Source: Shinisaurus crocodilurus
Taxonomy: Eukaryota; Chordata; Lepidosauria; Squamata; Shinisauridae
Direction of reading: 5' to 3'
DNA: 64,000 nucleotides
Assembly: GCA_021292165.1 (NCBI GenBank)
Contig: CM037880.1
Span: 186,296,868-186,360,867 of the forward strand
Both the position numbers and the translations under genes were made by a program. The notes under the pieces are model-generated. The model was given only the letters and a program-made list of their open reading frames with translations. It was not told where the DNA came from and searched no databases. Within the stretch, counting starts at the first letter, position 1; each line of letters begins with the position of its first letter. Below are positions 1 to 12,002 of the stretch, in pieces.

Positions 1-317
1 CCTGAATGAAACTGCATAATCTGAGTGAGTAAATGTTACTTTTAACTTTTACAAGACTGTGTCTCTGATTACTGTTCTGAGGGAGAGAAAAGGGGGCAAA
101 ACCAGGGAAATCCAGTCTGCCTTAAAGCATCCTGGATTACCAAATGCTAACTGGCTAACACTAGCCAAATCTAAGCTTCTTTTAAGCTGGAAAGGGACTC
201 TACTCTGCTGATCTCACTAACGTGAGATAGGAAGGATATTACTCCACAATATATCCTCTCCTAGCATCTTTTTCAAGTCCCAACAAATACCATATGGAAA
301 GAAATGCTAACTATAAT

Positions 318-549
318 TTATTTATTTCATTACATTTATACCCCGCCTTTTTTCCTGAAAGGAACCCAAGGTGGCTTACATAATCCTCCTCTCCATTTTA
401 TCCTCACAACAACCCTGTGAGGTAGGTTAGGCTGAGAGACCGTGACTGGCCCAAAGTCACCCAGTAAGTTTCATGGCCGAGCGGGGACTAGAACCTGGAT
501 CTCCCGAGTCCCAGTCCAACACTCCCACCACTGCACCACACTGGCTCTC
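318..549 (-). repeat. Sauria-type SINE
   Basis: In minus orientation this has the tRNA-like head (GAGCCAGTGTGG...GAGTGTTGGACTGGGACTC), the middle block CAGCCTAACCTACCTCACAGG, and the tail block GGCGGGGTATAAATGTAATG before AT-rich repeats. This is the layout of the squamate Sauria SINE, whose tail is shared with Bov-B LINEs. It is nearly full length. Confidence 0.85.
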
Positions 550-1773
550 ATTTTCTCCTGGTTGCATTTTATTTGCCTTGGTACAAGGGAACCTGTGTTT
601 CATGTACAGCAGCTAGCTTTTAAAGATTTCTGAACCGTGGTGCTTCTAGTCGGTGCTCTACCAATTTGTGGGGTAGGATTAATCTGTGACTAAAGTTCTA
701 ATACAAAGATCTTGGGTGCTTGGGTATTTAAATAAGAATTGTTCATCATGAATTAGTTTAGGATCACTTGTTACAAAGTGGCTCTTCTTAAATTGATTGT
801 AATCTTCTGGAGCTTGTTAACTATGCTGATAGTGACATTGGGTTGGAATTAGGTTTTTGTATCATGTTCTGTAATGCGTTATGGCTATGTTTCCCCCAAA
901 GCAATAAGCCGGAATTCTGGAGAATCCTGGATTTTCATTCATGAGCTGTGTGCTGCTGCACACTGCTTGATCATTCCTGCTTAGCCCCTCCCTCTAGCAG
1001 GAGTGGCTAAACATAAGAACTCACCAGCAATAAAAAGCTTAGTATTATATCCAAACTGGGATTCCTGGTTTGTCATTCCCCCAACAAGCTGGAATTGCAA
1101 ATCAGGGTTTGTTATTGGTTTATGATTCTTGGCTTGTTTGGGAGCCACAAGTCAGGAGTCAGGTTTGGACATAACAAAGTTTTTCCTGCTAGTAATTTCC
1201 AGTTTTGTTTAGCCACTTCTGCTGGTAGTGAACAATAAGCCGGGATTCTCTGGATTTATGGCTTATGGTTTTGTGCAAATACAGCCATTGAGACATTTCT
1301 AAAGAAAGATGGTCATTCTATAAAATATTTAACTTGAATAATAAATGAATAATCAGACCTTTATAGTCACCCTAAATCCAAGAAGCATGGATCCAAAGAA
1401 CCACATATGGTCTGTGTGCACAACAGAACTTTCCTGTCCACCTGCTGCAGCCCCTTGTGTCCCCTGAAAAGTCACGCTTGAGAGTTGGGAGACCCTCCTT
1501 ATTGGAGTGTGATATGGGATACTGCACTCAGAGGGAATAAGTGGAAATCAATGCACCTCCTCAATGAAATATGTTCTGCTCATGCAAGGGGTACTTTGGG
1601 CCTAAGGTAAAATCAGGATTTAGTTGCTGAAGTGTTAATTAGGTATGCTCCAATTAGCAAATGAACTGCTTATATTGTCAAATAAATTTTCAGCTGGATC
1701 TTGTTACCAGCTGTATCAAGTTATTAGGTTGATAAAAGTAATTGTTGTAGGACTGCAACATCCTGGCCTCTTG

Positions 1774-2026
1774 CTTATTTATTTATTTATTTATTTATGT
1801 ATTATATTCATACCCTGCCTTTTTTCCTGCAAGGAACCCAAGGCGTCTTACATAATCCTCCTCCTCCTCTCCATTTTATCCTCACAACAACCCTGTGAGG
1901 TAGGTTAGGCTGAGAGTCAGTGACTGGCCCAAAGTCACCCAATGAGTTTCATGGCCAAGCGGTGACTAGAACCCAGATCTCCCAAGTTCCAGTCCAACAC
2001 TCTCACCACTGCACCATGCTGGCTTA
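1774..2026 (-). repeat. Sauria-type SINE
   Basis: Same structure and orientation as the copy at 318-549, with a longer (ATAA)n tail at 1774-1800 and a short CTC-rich insertion near 1861. The two copies are only 1.2 kb apart and similar. Confidence 0.85.
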
Positions 2027-3707
2027 ACATCTATATAGCAGCTGGTGTGGTGTGCACAAGACAGATTAGGGTGAATATGTGCATGGCAAAGGTAAAATTG
2101 ATGTAGCATTTTAAAGTAGCCTCTGGCAGCTTAACAATGGCCTTCAGGTGAACGTCAGAGCTGTGTATGTGGGTCTCACTGTTTCTCCTCTTTCCCTGTT
2201 ACATAGCATAAAAAGTTAATGGGTTGGATCCAGCAGTTGCACAGCATAACTTCTGCTGGTGCAACGGGACTTCCCTGTCCTCTCCTCCCCCTGCAGTCTC
2301 CCATGTGTGCCCCAGATCTGCTCTGGAGGGTCCCCCAGCCTTAATTAGCAGATTTCGGTGGTGGGTGCATGGGGGACTATAGAGGGGATGGGAAATCCAT
2401 TCTGCTAGTGATTACTGTTTTGCTAGCAGATGACCAGTCAGTGTTGGATCCAACCAAATGTGTTTTAGTCTCAGTGCCTTTGTATGAGAAGTGTATAGCC
2501 AATACAATGAAGGATGGCTGAGATTGTTGGTTCTGTGCAGGCAAAGACAGTGGAACCATAGTTTGCCTGGGTTTATTGAAGAATGCACTTATCTGAGTGT
2601 GCAGCTTGAACAAGGAGAAGAAACAGTGGCTTTCAGTTTGTGGGGAGGAGGAAAAGAGAAGAGTGGATTGACTTAATCAGCAATAGAAATTGCCAAGTAA
2701 AAGACATATTTAAACCAGTTTAGTTTCCCTTTTATTTGCATATCTGGTAAGACCTAGGTGGAAGGATAGTTAACTACTGAAATGATCCATGCTTTTGTTT
2801 AGGAAAGCCTTTGGCACAGAAACAAGAGGGAATAGAGATTCTGTTTCATTGCGCTGGTTATGGGTGGGGAGGGGAGGAGCCTGGAAAGCGATGGAGAATC
2901 AGCCATGCGGGAGGCATGCCTCTGATCCAGAATATGAGAGCCTCTTCCTAACTGAATATGAGAGCCTCTTCCTATATCACACCTTAGAGGAAAGGTGTGA
3001 TATAAATGTAATAAATACATTACGGGATATTTTCTTTTGGAATGATGGCTAACTCTTTTATGAAAGAATATGAGAGCCTCTTCCTAACTGCAATAATCAA
3101 AGTGATTGAGAAGGGGACGCTTGAAAATCAGCAGTACCAAGGGAAGAAGGAGTGAAGGAGGAGGCTTGATACAGCAGCAACCTCCCAATGAAAAATGTTT
3201 GAGGAAGGTGCAGAGAACGAGAACATATAAATAGCTTAATTTTGGAGGCAGCAGAGGATGGCTGTGCCTTTCCTTGTCTTTGTACCCATAGTTCTAAGAA
3301 AGCGGGGAGGAGTGGACTTGGAAACATAGGCTTTAAGTTGGAAAGAACACCTCCCTTCCTATACCCAACAGAATATTAAGGACTAGCCTTGAAACCAATC
3401 CCTCTTAGTTTGGAAGGGCTGAAGGGATACCTATTTTCTTCCTGGTACCTTTTGGTGTGAGGATATGAGAAGAGGAATCAAGAAAGACCTAATGGAATTA
3501 TGCTGGGAAAGAGTCTTGTAGCAGAGCAGGGGTTGGCTAGACATTCCTTGAAATGTTGTTTGCAAAGCTGAGTTGCATTTCTGTATAGGAGTAGTAGCTT
3601 TTTTATTGTTGAAGTGCAGAAAGGGCACAGTGGCTGTTTCTCCTTTCCTGGAAACCACATAAGATTGTATCTTTATTATAGCATACCTATTTGGCAGTGA
3701 AAATAGG

Positions 3708-3762
3708 GTGACCGGCCAGATGGGCGATTACGGTAATAAATATAATAAATAAATAAATAAAA
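3708..3762 (+). repeat. L2-type LINE 3' tail
   Basis: GTGACCGGCCAGATGGGCGAT followed by (AATA)n. This is the same terminal block as the longer LINE that ends at 15846, so it is a severely 5'-truncated insertion. Confidence 0.65.
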
Positions 3763-4035
3763 AGGCAGCTATAATCACGTTGGTAGCAAACTTTACTGTA
3801 TCATCAAGAAATAATTAGTTGGAACATAGCTGAGTGCCCTTGGTGTATGCGCACACTTCAATTAATGCATGTTTTATTGAAGTGGAAGATGGTGTGGCTG
3901 TGGGCTTAACAATTAAAAATACTTTTTTCAATTTGGATTTAGAAATAAAAATGTTATTATTCACTTGGCAAAACCAAACAAATCAGTACCTAAATGCTAA
4001 CTTCTTAATTTCCTACCCCCCACTCTTAATTACAG

Positions 4036-4927
4036 GAATCGGAAATAACATCAGAATTGGCTAATGAAAGAGATTGTGATTACAACATTAGGCCAAATGA
4101 GAACTCTTACTGCTATCAACTATTACAAGAATTAAATGAGCAGAGAAAAAAAGGCATTCTTTGTGATGTCAATATTGTGGTGAGTGGAAGGGTCTTCAGA
4201 GCTCACAAAAACATCCTAGTTGCAGGCAGCCGTTTCTTCAAGACTCTATATTGCTTTACAAACAAAGAAAGCCGTAACCAAACCACTGTTACCTATTTAG
4301 ATGTTGTTGCTGTTCAGGGCTTCTCTGTCATCTTGGACTTCCTATATTCTGGTAACCTTGTGCTTACAAGCCAGAATGCAATTGAAGTGATGTCAGTGGC
4401 CAGCTACCTTCAAATGACAGAAGTTGTTCAATCCTGTCGCAATTTTATCAAAGATGCCTTAAATATAAGCATAAAATCAGAAGCCCCGGAAGCTGTAGTT
4501 GTGGATTACAATAGAAGATCTGTTAGTAGGGATGGATTAACTTCAAGGGATCAGAAAGTTGCTAGTTTTTGGGCCACGCGAAATCTTACTAACTTGGCAA
4601 GCAGTATAAAAACTGAAAATGATGGCTACTGCATTGATGAGAGCCAATCTGAAAACTACCAAATGAATGATTGGGTCCAGGACAGCTCACCTGAAATGGC
4701 TGAAAATGAATCTCAAGGTGAGGGAAAAGTCTTTGTATGGAATGATATGAGCTCACAGGGACAATCAATTCAAGAACCTGGTAAAGCAAGAAGGAAAAAC
4801 CAAACTGCAAAAAGGTTTGTTTACAATATACCACCCAATAATGAAGACACATTAGAAGAATGCTCAGCTACTCAAACATCGGTCCAGTACCCAGAAGAAG
4901 ACTTGCAGTTTATCAAAGAAGAAGCAG
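4036..4927 (+). CDS. ZBTB10: ZBTB10 internal exon: BTB/POZ domain and linker
   Basis: This exon encodes 297 codons plus one base of ZBTB10, a nuclear BTB zinc-finger repressor. From the literature, it represses Sp-factor genes and binds variant telomeric repeats. The acceptor is a clear pyrimidine tract ending TTAATTACAG at 4035. The frame is open across the junction with no in-frame ATG near the 5' end, so it is an internal exon and the first coding exon lies upstream of the window. The BTB fold spans about 4105-4460, with the motifs [26 protein letters not shown] and [10 protein letters not shown]. An acidic linker with [15 protein letters not shown] and [13 protein letters not shown] follows; I recognise both as ZBTB10-specific. 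The donor GCAG/GTAAAT gives phase 1. If the intron were retained, translation would stop after two codons. Identification is by remembered family sequence, and the match is very close along the whole exon. Confidence 0.97.
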
Positions 4928-5893
4928 GTAAATATTAGTACCATAGACGTCTTAAGTATCAGTGTTTCTTACAGTTCAACGACTTGACTTAAAATTCTGT
5001 TCAGAACAACCTCTCACAAGGGTAAAAAGTGGAAACCAGATGTCACTCCTTTGCCATTATAAAACTTGCTCTAAAAGTGGCTTTATTTCCCACAATCCAA
5101 ACTGTGGCTAAATTTTGAAATCAAATGTACTTTACTGTATCAAACTTCCTTGTCCTGTCCTAAATGTATCATGTGTAAGTTTGAGAGGCTAAAGACCCTT
5201 ACACAATGCTTCATTTGCTTTGCAGCTCTCAGATGATTGAGCCTTTTATGAGTGAAACATGGATGAGATGGGCAGCTGGCTTTAACATGTGAAATTAAGT
5301 AATTAAAATTAAGTAATCCTTACTGTAAAGGGAGATGGTGGGGCATTCTTGCTTTTACTTGAGTATCACAAAAGGTGTAGAACAGAGAGACTGGACTAAA
5401 TCATGTATTTATGGTGTAAAGGCTTCTTAAAACTGTGTATTTGTTTAAATGACCATAATGGTGAAGATACAAGATTGTGGAATCACCAGTTCTAAATGCT
5501 CAAGCTTTCCAGTTGTTTTAAGTGTTTAAATAGCATATTTAAAAAGGTGCATTGAGCTGGTTTCTAGTATTTTGGCTACTGATAACATTCACTTACCACC
5601 AGCTGGTTTCTGGTATTATGGCTACTGATGGTATTCACTTCCTAGACCTAGAGCAACCCCGGAAATGAGCTGAAATGTTAGTTTCTGGAACTGGGGCAGG
5701 TCAACAAAGGTCCCTTCTGCAAGCTCTGCTGACCTGTCCCACAAGCATTTTGTCTCATTTTTGGTTGCTTTAGGAAATGCTAGCTTCCCGTTGTGCTAGC
5801 AGTGGATCCTGCTGGCACACAGGCAGCATTAGATACTGCCCCTAGTTTCTTTCTCTAGGAAATGAGAGAGCAGTTGTGTAGTGCTTTGGAGTA

Positions 5894-6143
5894 CAGTCAT
5901 GCCTTGGATTGAGAGCATACTTCGTTCCGGAAATGTGCTTGTAATCCAAAACACTCTTATATCAAAACAAAATCCCCCCAAAAAAATTTGTACAGAGATT
6001 TTTAATTTAAGCCGTACTACAGTACTTGTATTGCAAGACGTCGCTTGTATATCAAGTCAAAAAAATTTAAATAAATATTTAAAAATTTGCTTGTCTTGCA
6101 AAACGCTCTCAAACCAAGTTACTTGCAATCCAAAGTATTGCTA
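5894..6143 (+). mobile_element. Mariner-like fold-back MITE, subfamily without GC-rich core
   Basis: It begins CAGTCATGCCTTGGATT after TA. Its other end is the inverted counterpart CAATCCAAAGTATTG. The interior contains the mirrored blocks GTAATCCAAAACACTC and GCAAAACGCTCTCA. This family has no coding capacity. TA flanks and CAGT-type ends point to the Tc1/mariner (pogo/Tigger-like) group. Confidence 0.7.
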
Positions 6144-7044
6144 TATCAGCAAATTTCAGCAGGAGTTACACATATTCAGAGAACTTTAAAAATCCAAAAT
6201 GTTGAAGCCTTTGAAAACTGGTTTGTTTTGTTGTCTGCCTCCCCTCATCCCAAAAATTATGAAATGTGGGGAAATTGAAATATATGCAATATTTTCTTAC
6301 CAGGGGAAATTTTACTACTTTAGTAACAGAAAATGTATATGTATAACTTGGCATTTACAGTTGTACTGTTTGGATATTTATGAAATTTAAAAGTATAACT
6401 GCCTGCAAATAAAACAAACAATTACAAGTCTACCTAGTATTAGACAGAGAACATCCATCTGCTGCATCTGAAGGTATCGAAGTACCATCTTAGTTTTGTC
6501 AATTAGGAAAATATAGGGTGGTGCTGGTGGAATGAAATAAGAATATAATAAAAGTTGAGAGTTGAAACCAACACCATAGTAAACAAAAGGAAGTTTGTTT
6601 CAAGGAGACTGATCCTACCTACCTGGGTGTGGGGGAGATCTGTAGCAGAACTATCACTGCATCCAGAGCCCTGCCAGCTCACAGTGGCTTTTGGGGGTGT
6701 GGTGGGGGGGGAGGCAGTTTTTCTTGTCCCCCCACCCCACCCCACCCATTGCAGCCAATGGGAAGGAATGAGCTGTACCATCTCCAGGAATATGTCAAGG
6801 GAACAGGGGCATAGGATCCTGTGGATCCATGCCTGCCTCCAACATGCCCCACTTGTGGCCTATCGCTATTGTAATACCGCAGTTGGGGGAGCAATAATGC
6901 TGGAGATTTCTGCTGCTGCACCAGAGCAGAGATGTGAAAGCCTGGAAATAAACAAGAAAAAATAAGGGAAAATGTGTTTTTCCTATTTTTTAAGGACTCC
7001 CCCCCCCTCCCCACTGGAAAAATGGAGAGAAATTGAATTCTCTG

Positions 7045-7165
7045 CCTAATTTACCTTACACGGTTGTTGTATGGATGAAATGAGGAGGAGGAGGATCAGG
7101 TACACTACCGTGGGCTCCTTAGAGGAAAGGTGTGATATAAATGTAATAAATAAATTACGGGATAT
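7045..7165 (+). repeat. Sauria-type SINE fragment
   Basis: Only the central and 3' parts remain: a decayed CTGCCTAATTTACCTTACACGG block and the tail GGAAAGGTGTGATATAAATG, then (AATA)n. A shorter relative of the same tail is at 2985-3030. Confidence 0.6.
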
Positions 7166-8699
7166 TTTCTTTTGGGATGATGACTAAAATGTTTAAGACA
7201 GGGTGTTTGTATATTGCTAGGCTAGCCTTACTCCCTCAAAATGATTTCTAAAAACTACAGAATCGGAATACTTTTAGAAGACAAAAGATGTAAGATTTCT
7301 GGAAATGTTGAGGCCGTGGGAGAAAAACGTTTTAATCTTCCCTGTAAGATTCCCACTATAGTTACTTCTTCCATTCCATACTAAGATTAGTGAGCTGTTG
7401 GGTTGTATCCAATTGTGCCCCAGCACTAGAAACATTACACTAGTGTAAATCAACACTTGTGCATTGTAACTAACTCTTTCTAGGGTAATGGGATAAAACA
7501 GTGATTTACCATTGCCCTAGCAAGCACTACTTACCGTACGTTGTGCAAGTGTTCATTTTCACTAGTGCAACATCACCACCGGTGCTGAGGCACAACTGGA
7601 TACTACCCCATATATCTTTTAGTGATAGATATTTAGGGATGTTTGAAGTCACGCTCCGTTCTTCATGGTCTCTGTGCATCACACATATGAGCTCTGTGTC
7701 TGCTCTAAAACCCACAGTATAGCTTATTTGCCACTGCTACTACATGTGATGGAACAACATGTGGGTGATCCCACCTATTCCACCTATGTTTCCTTTTTTT
7801 AAAACAAACAAACTTTGAGGCTTGGGCCTATGGAACTCTCTGCCACAATTTTAATAAAGTTCCCAAACAGATCTCATTGTTGGGGAATGCTGCCTTAGCT
7901 ATAAAATCTTTAACTGCTGTCACCAAAATAAACTCTCTATTCCTTAAAGGAACTCAGCCTGTTTCTGTGCCATAGGCATGGGATAGACACCACCAGGAAC
8001 AAACTTTCAAGATGAACAAAAGTTAAGATGGATGTTAAGGGGAATTATTTACAAAAGGGAATAAAACGTTACTCTTCAAATAATAGATTGAGATTGTTTA
8101 AATGTACTTAAATTAAGTATGCTTGGTTACCATTCCTAATAGGTAAGAGTCTAAATATGCTCTCATTAGCTTTTCCTTCAGACCATGTATCCATAAACTC
8201 CATCCCAACCAATCCCTAATGAACAGGAACCAGTGCTGAACACCAGTCTTGCTCTGCTTCCAGCTCTTCTTCCTTCTCACTTCTGGGATGATTCAGATGT
8301 TTCAGGGACTACTTGCTGAAGTTCCTTCTGATCAGAAATAAAACAGGAACCTAAAATGTATTATGTATAACTTGATCTCTCAGAAAATTATTATGTTGGT
8401 ATATTAAATTTAAAATTATAGCTTATTTAGACAATAATTACAAATGTATCAAGTTTACTTTGAAATGTTTTTAATTTTAATGATACTTTTGTAAGCAAAT
8501 CCAGTTACGTATATATAATACATTTCTGTTCCTAAAGTGACTTTAGATCTGTAAAAAGCATTAACAAAATAAGTACTGCATATTTTTCACCCCAAATTTC
8601 CATTTTTCCCTCAAAACACCCCTCGTGCTAAACCTATGTGAGTCTTGTCTCTTTAACCTTTTAGAGTTCATGTCAGTAAACATGTAGACAGGAGTGATC

Positions 8700-9290
8700 C
8701 AGTAGACATTGGTTGCTTGGACTTACAAAAAGGTTTTGACAGAATCCCTCACCAAAGATTCCTGAGCAAAAACTGCCAGTACATACTGCCCTTATGGTGT
8801 GGCCATACAGGGAGACATAGAGGTGGACAAAAATTATGCATGATGTGGAGAAAGTAGATAAGTCTCATAATCCTAAAACCCAGGTTATCCAGTGAAGCTG
8901 AGTGGTGGGAGCTTCAGGACAGACGAGTATTTCTTTACACAGGACATAGTGAAATGATGGAATTCACTATCACAAGATGTAGTGATGGCCATGAATTTGG
9001 ATGGCTTTAAAAGGGGATTAGACAAATTCATGGAGGATAAGACTGTCAATGGCTACTAGTCATGAAGGATATATGCTACCTCCAGTATTGGAGGCAGTAT
9101 GCCTCTGTTTACCAGGGAAACATGAACAGTAGGGTGTTTCCCAAACATGCTGGGAAACATGAACAGGAGGGTGCATTCATGTCCTACTTATGGGGTTCCC
9201 ATAGGCCAATGTGTGAACAGAAAACTGGATTACATTGGTCTTTGGTCTGCATGGCTGCTGTTACATTCTTATGAAATCTTGAAAGCCAAA
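8700..9290 (+). repeat. CR1-clade LINE 3' fragment
   Basis: It contains a decayed reverse-transcriptase piece (LQKGFDRIPHQRFLSKN near 8725-8775). After an internal loss come the C-terminal and 3' blocks GGTGGGAGCTTCAGGACAGA, ATGTAGTGATGGCCA and GGCTACTAGTCATGA. No intact frame remains. Confidence 0.7.
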
Positions 9291-11834
9291 AGAGATCAGT
9301 AGGATTTCTAGGAGATAGGGCTTTAGTGCTCTGGCTAACTCACTGCCCCTTGTAGAAGCTGAATAATCTATTTCGACTAAATGTATTCTAAATTGTATGC
9401 TTTATGCTAGTTGCAGAATTTGGTTTTTCTTTGCCAAAAATTATCAAATTCTGCACATGCAGCCTTGCCTTTGGTGTTCTGTACATTTAAATCTGTACTT
9501 CATTTTCTAAATTCCATACATTATCATAGATTATTCTACAATGATAGATTTTAAGACTCTCTGAGAAATTTGAGGATGATGCACACTTTCAATGTTGTTA
9601 ACTTGAAATATCTGTCAGCTTTCCAGTACATTTTTAGAGATTATAGTTTAGCACCATAGAGACTGCTTCCGAAGTTGGTTGTGGCAGTTGGACAGTGTGT
9701 TTCCTGTTAAGATGAGGGCTTATGAACTGGTTAAATCTGCCTTTTATTGACCTACTAAACATGGGTTTAGAGAGGTGTTAACCCTTTAAGTATGTGCCAT
9801 GGTGGAGCTGAGTCCTGGCTGTGTGGGGATGTATCAACTACAAGCTTGTGTAGCGTTGATGCTGAAGGAAATATTGGGCTAGAGGTTCCCCTACCCTTCT
9901 AGTGGCTTATGCCCTGTCAGTGGCTAGTAATGGATAATGCTGCTTACCTAGTGTGCATTCACTAGGTAAGCAGTATATTGGCTAGCCCCTGCTTGAGTGG
10001 ATACTCAGTGCTTTGCCAGCCTGAGGACTGGGATGATGGTTGCTGTGAATACCATCTTGTTGGTCAGGTTGTACAGATGATTATTGATTTATTTGTGCTG
10101 AGGATTGTATTATGGAACTGTTCAACTTGCTGCCTAACAGGTTTCTTAGCTAAGTTGTCCTAAGGTGGTTTCTTGATGTTAGGATCCCTGATGCTACTGA
10201 TTTTAGAGGATACCAATATCTATGCTGAGGTTGAAGCTCAAGATTTAATTATTGCTATGACAAACCAGTGTGGTGGTGGTCCCAGTGCATATTGCTGAGC
10301 TTGCACTGGATTTGTTTTACACCCCCTACAAAGGGGGTGACTGAGGAGAGGAGGATATGGAAATGATTCCTTGCTATAGACAGAACGTTATCTGGTCAGG
10401 GCTTAGATCTTGGGCATAATCTCCTTCACAGGGGTTGTGGTTTAATTTAAAATCATTGTATGTTGAAGACTTGTTGACCCAAGAGCTTTCCAGGAGATTT
10501 TACCATTAATTACTAGTGGTCTTGTAGCTCACCTGGTCAATCTCTGGAATAGTGAAATGCTGTGCAATATTGATGTTATTGCACTAAAATGCCCCCTTTC
10601 ACAGTTGCAGATCTAGGCAGCCTAGGTACTTGCAGTGAAACAACATAGGTGATCACAAGAGTGCAAATTCCAGAAAACAATGTGACTCTGCCCAAACATT
10701 CGAGGGCCAATTTTGAAGAGCTATGGTCGACAGCAGAGGCCATGAAGAAATCTTTTATTTTCTGCTGTCTTTGTAGCTCTGTAGGAGTTCTTCTGATCGT
10801 GTTGCATCCATCTTGGAGGGGCTGAAACTTTAGACGCATGCTGTTTGAGTATAAACTATTGTTGCAATGTTTCGTCAATTAATTGGTTAATCATTTTTAA
10901 AAACCTTTAATTGACGAAAAAGGTGTCCTTGATTAATCAGGCAGCAGATTTTTTAAAAAAACATTATTTTAAATATAAGTACTTATAAAAGCTACAGATG
11001 ACAAGACCATCTTGAGGTGTTACCCCCCCCCCCCCTTGGGTCAAATTAAATATGTTTTTGAGAGAATGCAATTAGCTTGCACATTAAAAAAAAAAAATTA
11101 CATAGCCATAGGATAGCAAGATCAGGGCTGCAGGGGGTTAGAAGGGAGAGTTTAACCTGATGAGAATTGCCTGTCTGAAGTTGCTATTGAGATCAAGAGA
11201 GAAGCCTCTGTTTGGGGGAGGGGGAAACGTCTGTGGCCATGACAGGGGAAAAGGGACAAACCTTCCCCTTACATCCTCTGCAGTCCTGATGCTGCTCAGG
11301 TTTCTCCACAGTTGCTGTTTACATTTTTAAAAAGATGAACATTAATTGCATTCATACAATTACCATTATGCCTAGTTTGGCCCTCACATAAGAGGGAACA
11401 AATGCCACTTATAAGATTATGCCTGCTACAACACCTGTGCATCATCTAAAAAACAAGGTATGCTTTTTGCTTTTCATAGTATTATTGTTTGCCATATGCA
11501 AATTTAATTGATTACAATTTGTATTCTTAAATTACAATTACAATTCTGTGTCAAAGGAAGTATTCCGATGGGCCTTTAAAAAAAAAGTTCTAAAAATAAC
11601 TGCATTTGGGCAATTCTAACTAGGCAAGTCTCAAATCCAGCTTTTTGAGCAGGATGATTACTGATAATAGCTACCAAGTTCAAGGCATTCTTAGAAGGCA
11701 CTGAGTTGTCTAGACCCATTTCATTTGGATTTCAGACTGTCTTCCAGACTGCTAAATAATCTGCATCTAGTTATAGATAGTAGCCTGCTTCACACATAAT
11801 GTTTAACCATGGTTTATTTAACTTGGGGGTGGGT

Positions 11835-12002
11835 AACACATAGGAAGCTGCCTTATATTGAGTCAGATCTAACCAGTATTGTCACCGCTGAATGGCTGCG
11901 GGTCTCTAGGAGCTTTTCCTGTCCTACCTGGAGAGGCCTGGGGATCGAACCTGGGATGTTTTGCATGCAAAGCATGTGCTCTACCACTGAGCTATGGCCC
12001 TC
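11835..12002 (-). repeat. tRNA-Ala-derived SINE
   Basis: In minus orientation the head reads CCATAGCTCAGTGGTAGAGC (A box), an Ala-type anticodon arm around TGCTTTGCATGC, and GGTTCGATCCCC (B box). A body ending CTTCCTATGT follows. The resemblance to tRNA-Ala(TGC) is plain. It is inserted inside a fold-back of the AACCATGG type. Confidence 0.8.

Larger units (their letters stand above)
1..4035. other. Upstream ZBTB10 sequence, presumably intronic
   Basis: There is no exon that I can support. Two Sauria-type SINEs (318-549 and 1774-2026), a short SINE piece at 2985-3030 and a LINE tail at 3708-3762 are present. The rest is unassigned AT-rich sequence. The missing first ZBTB10 coding exon must lie to the left of the window. 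Confidence 0.6.

Noticed and set aside
6555..6965. 136-codon open frame on the plus strand
   Set aside because: Low complexity (Pro/Gly-rich from C and G runs), no domain, no splice context.
11930..12000. tRNA-Ala gene on the minus strand
   Set aside because: A and B boxes are present, but the acceptor stem does not pair and SINE body sequence follows.
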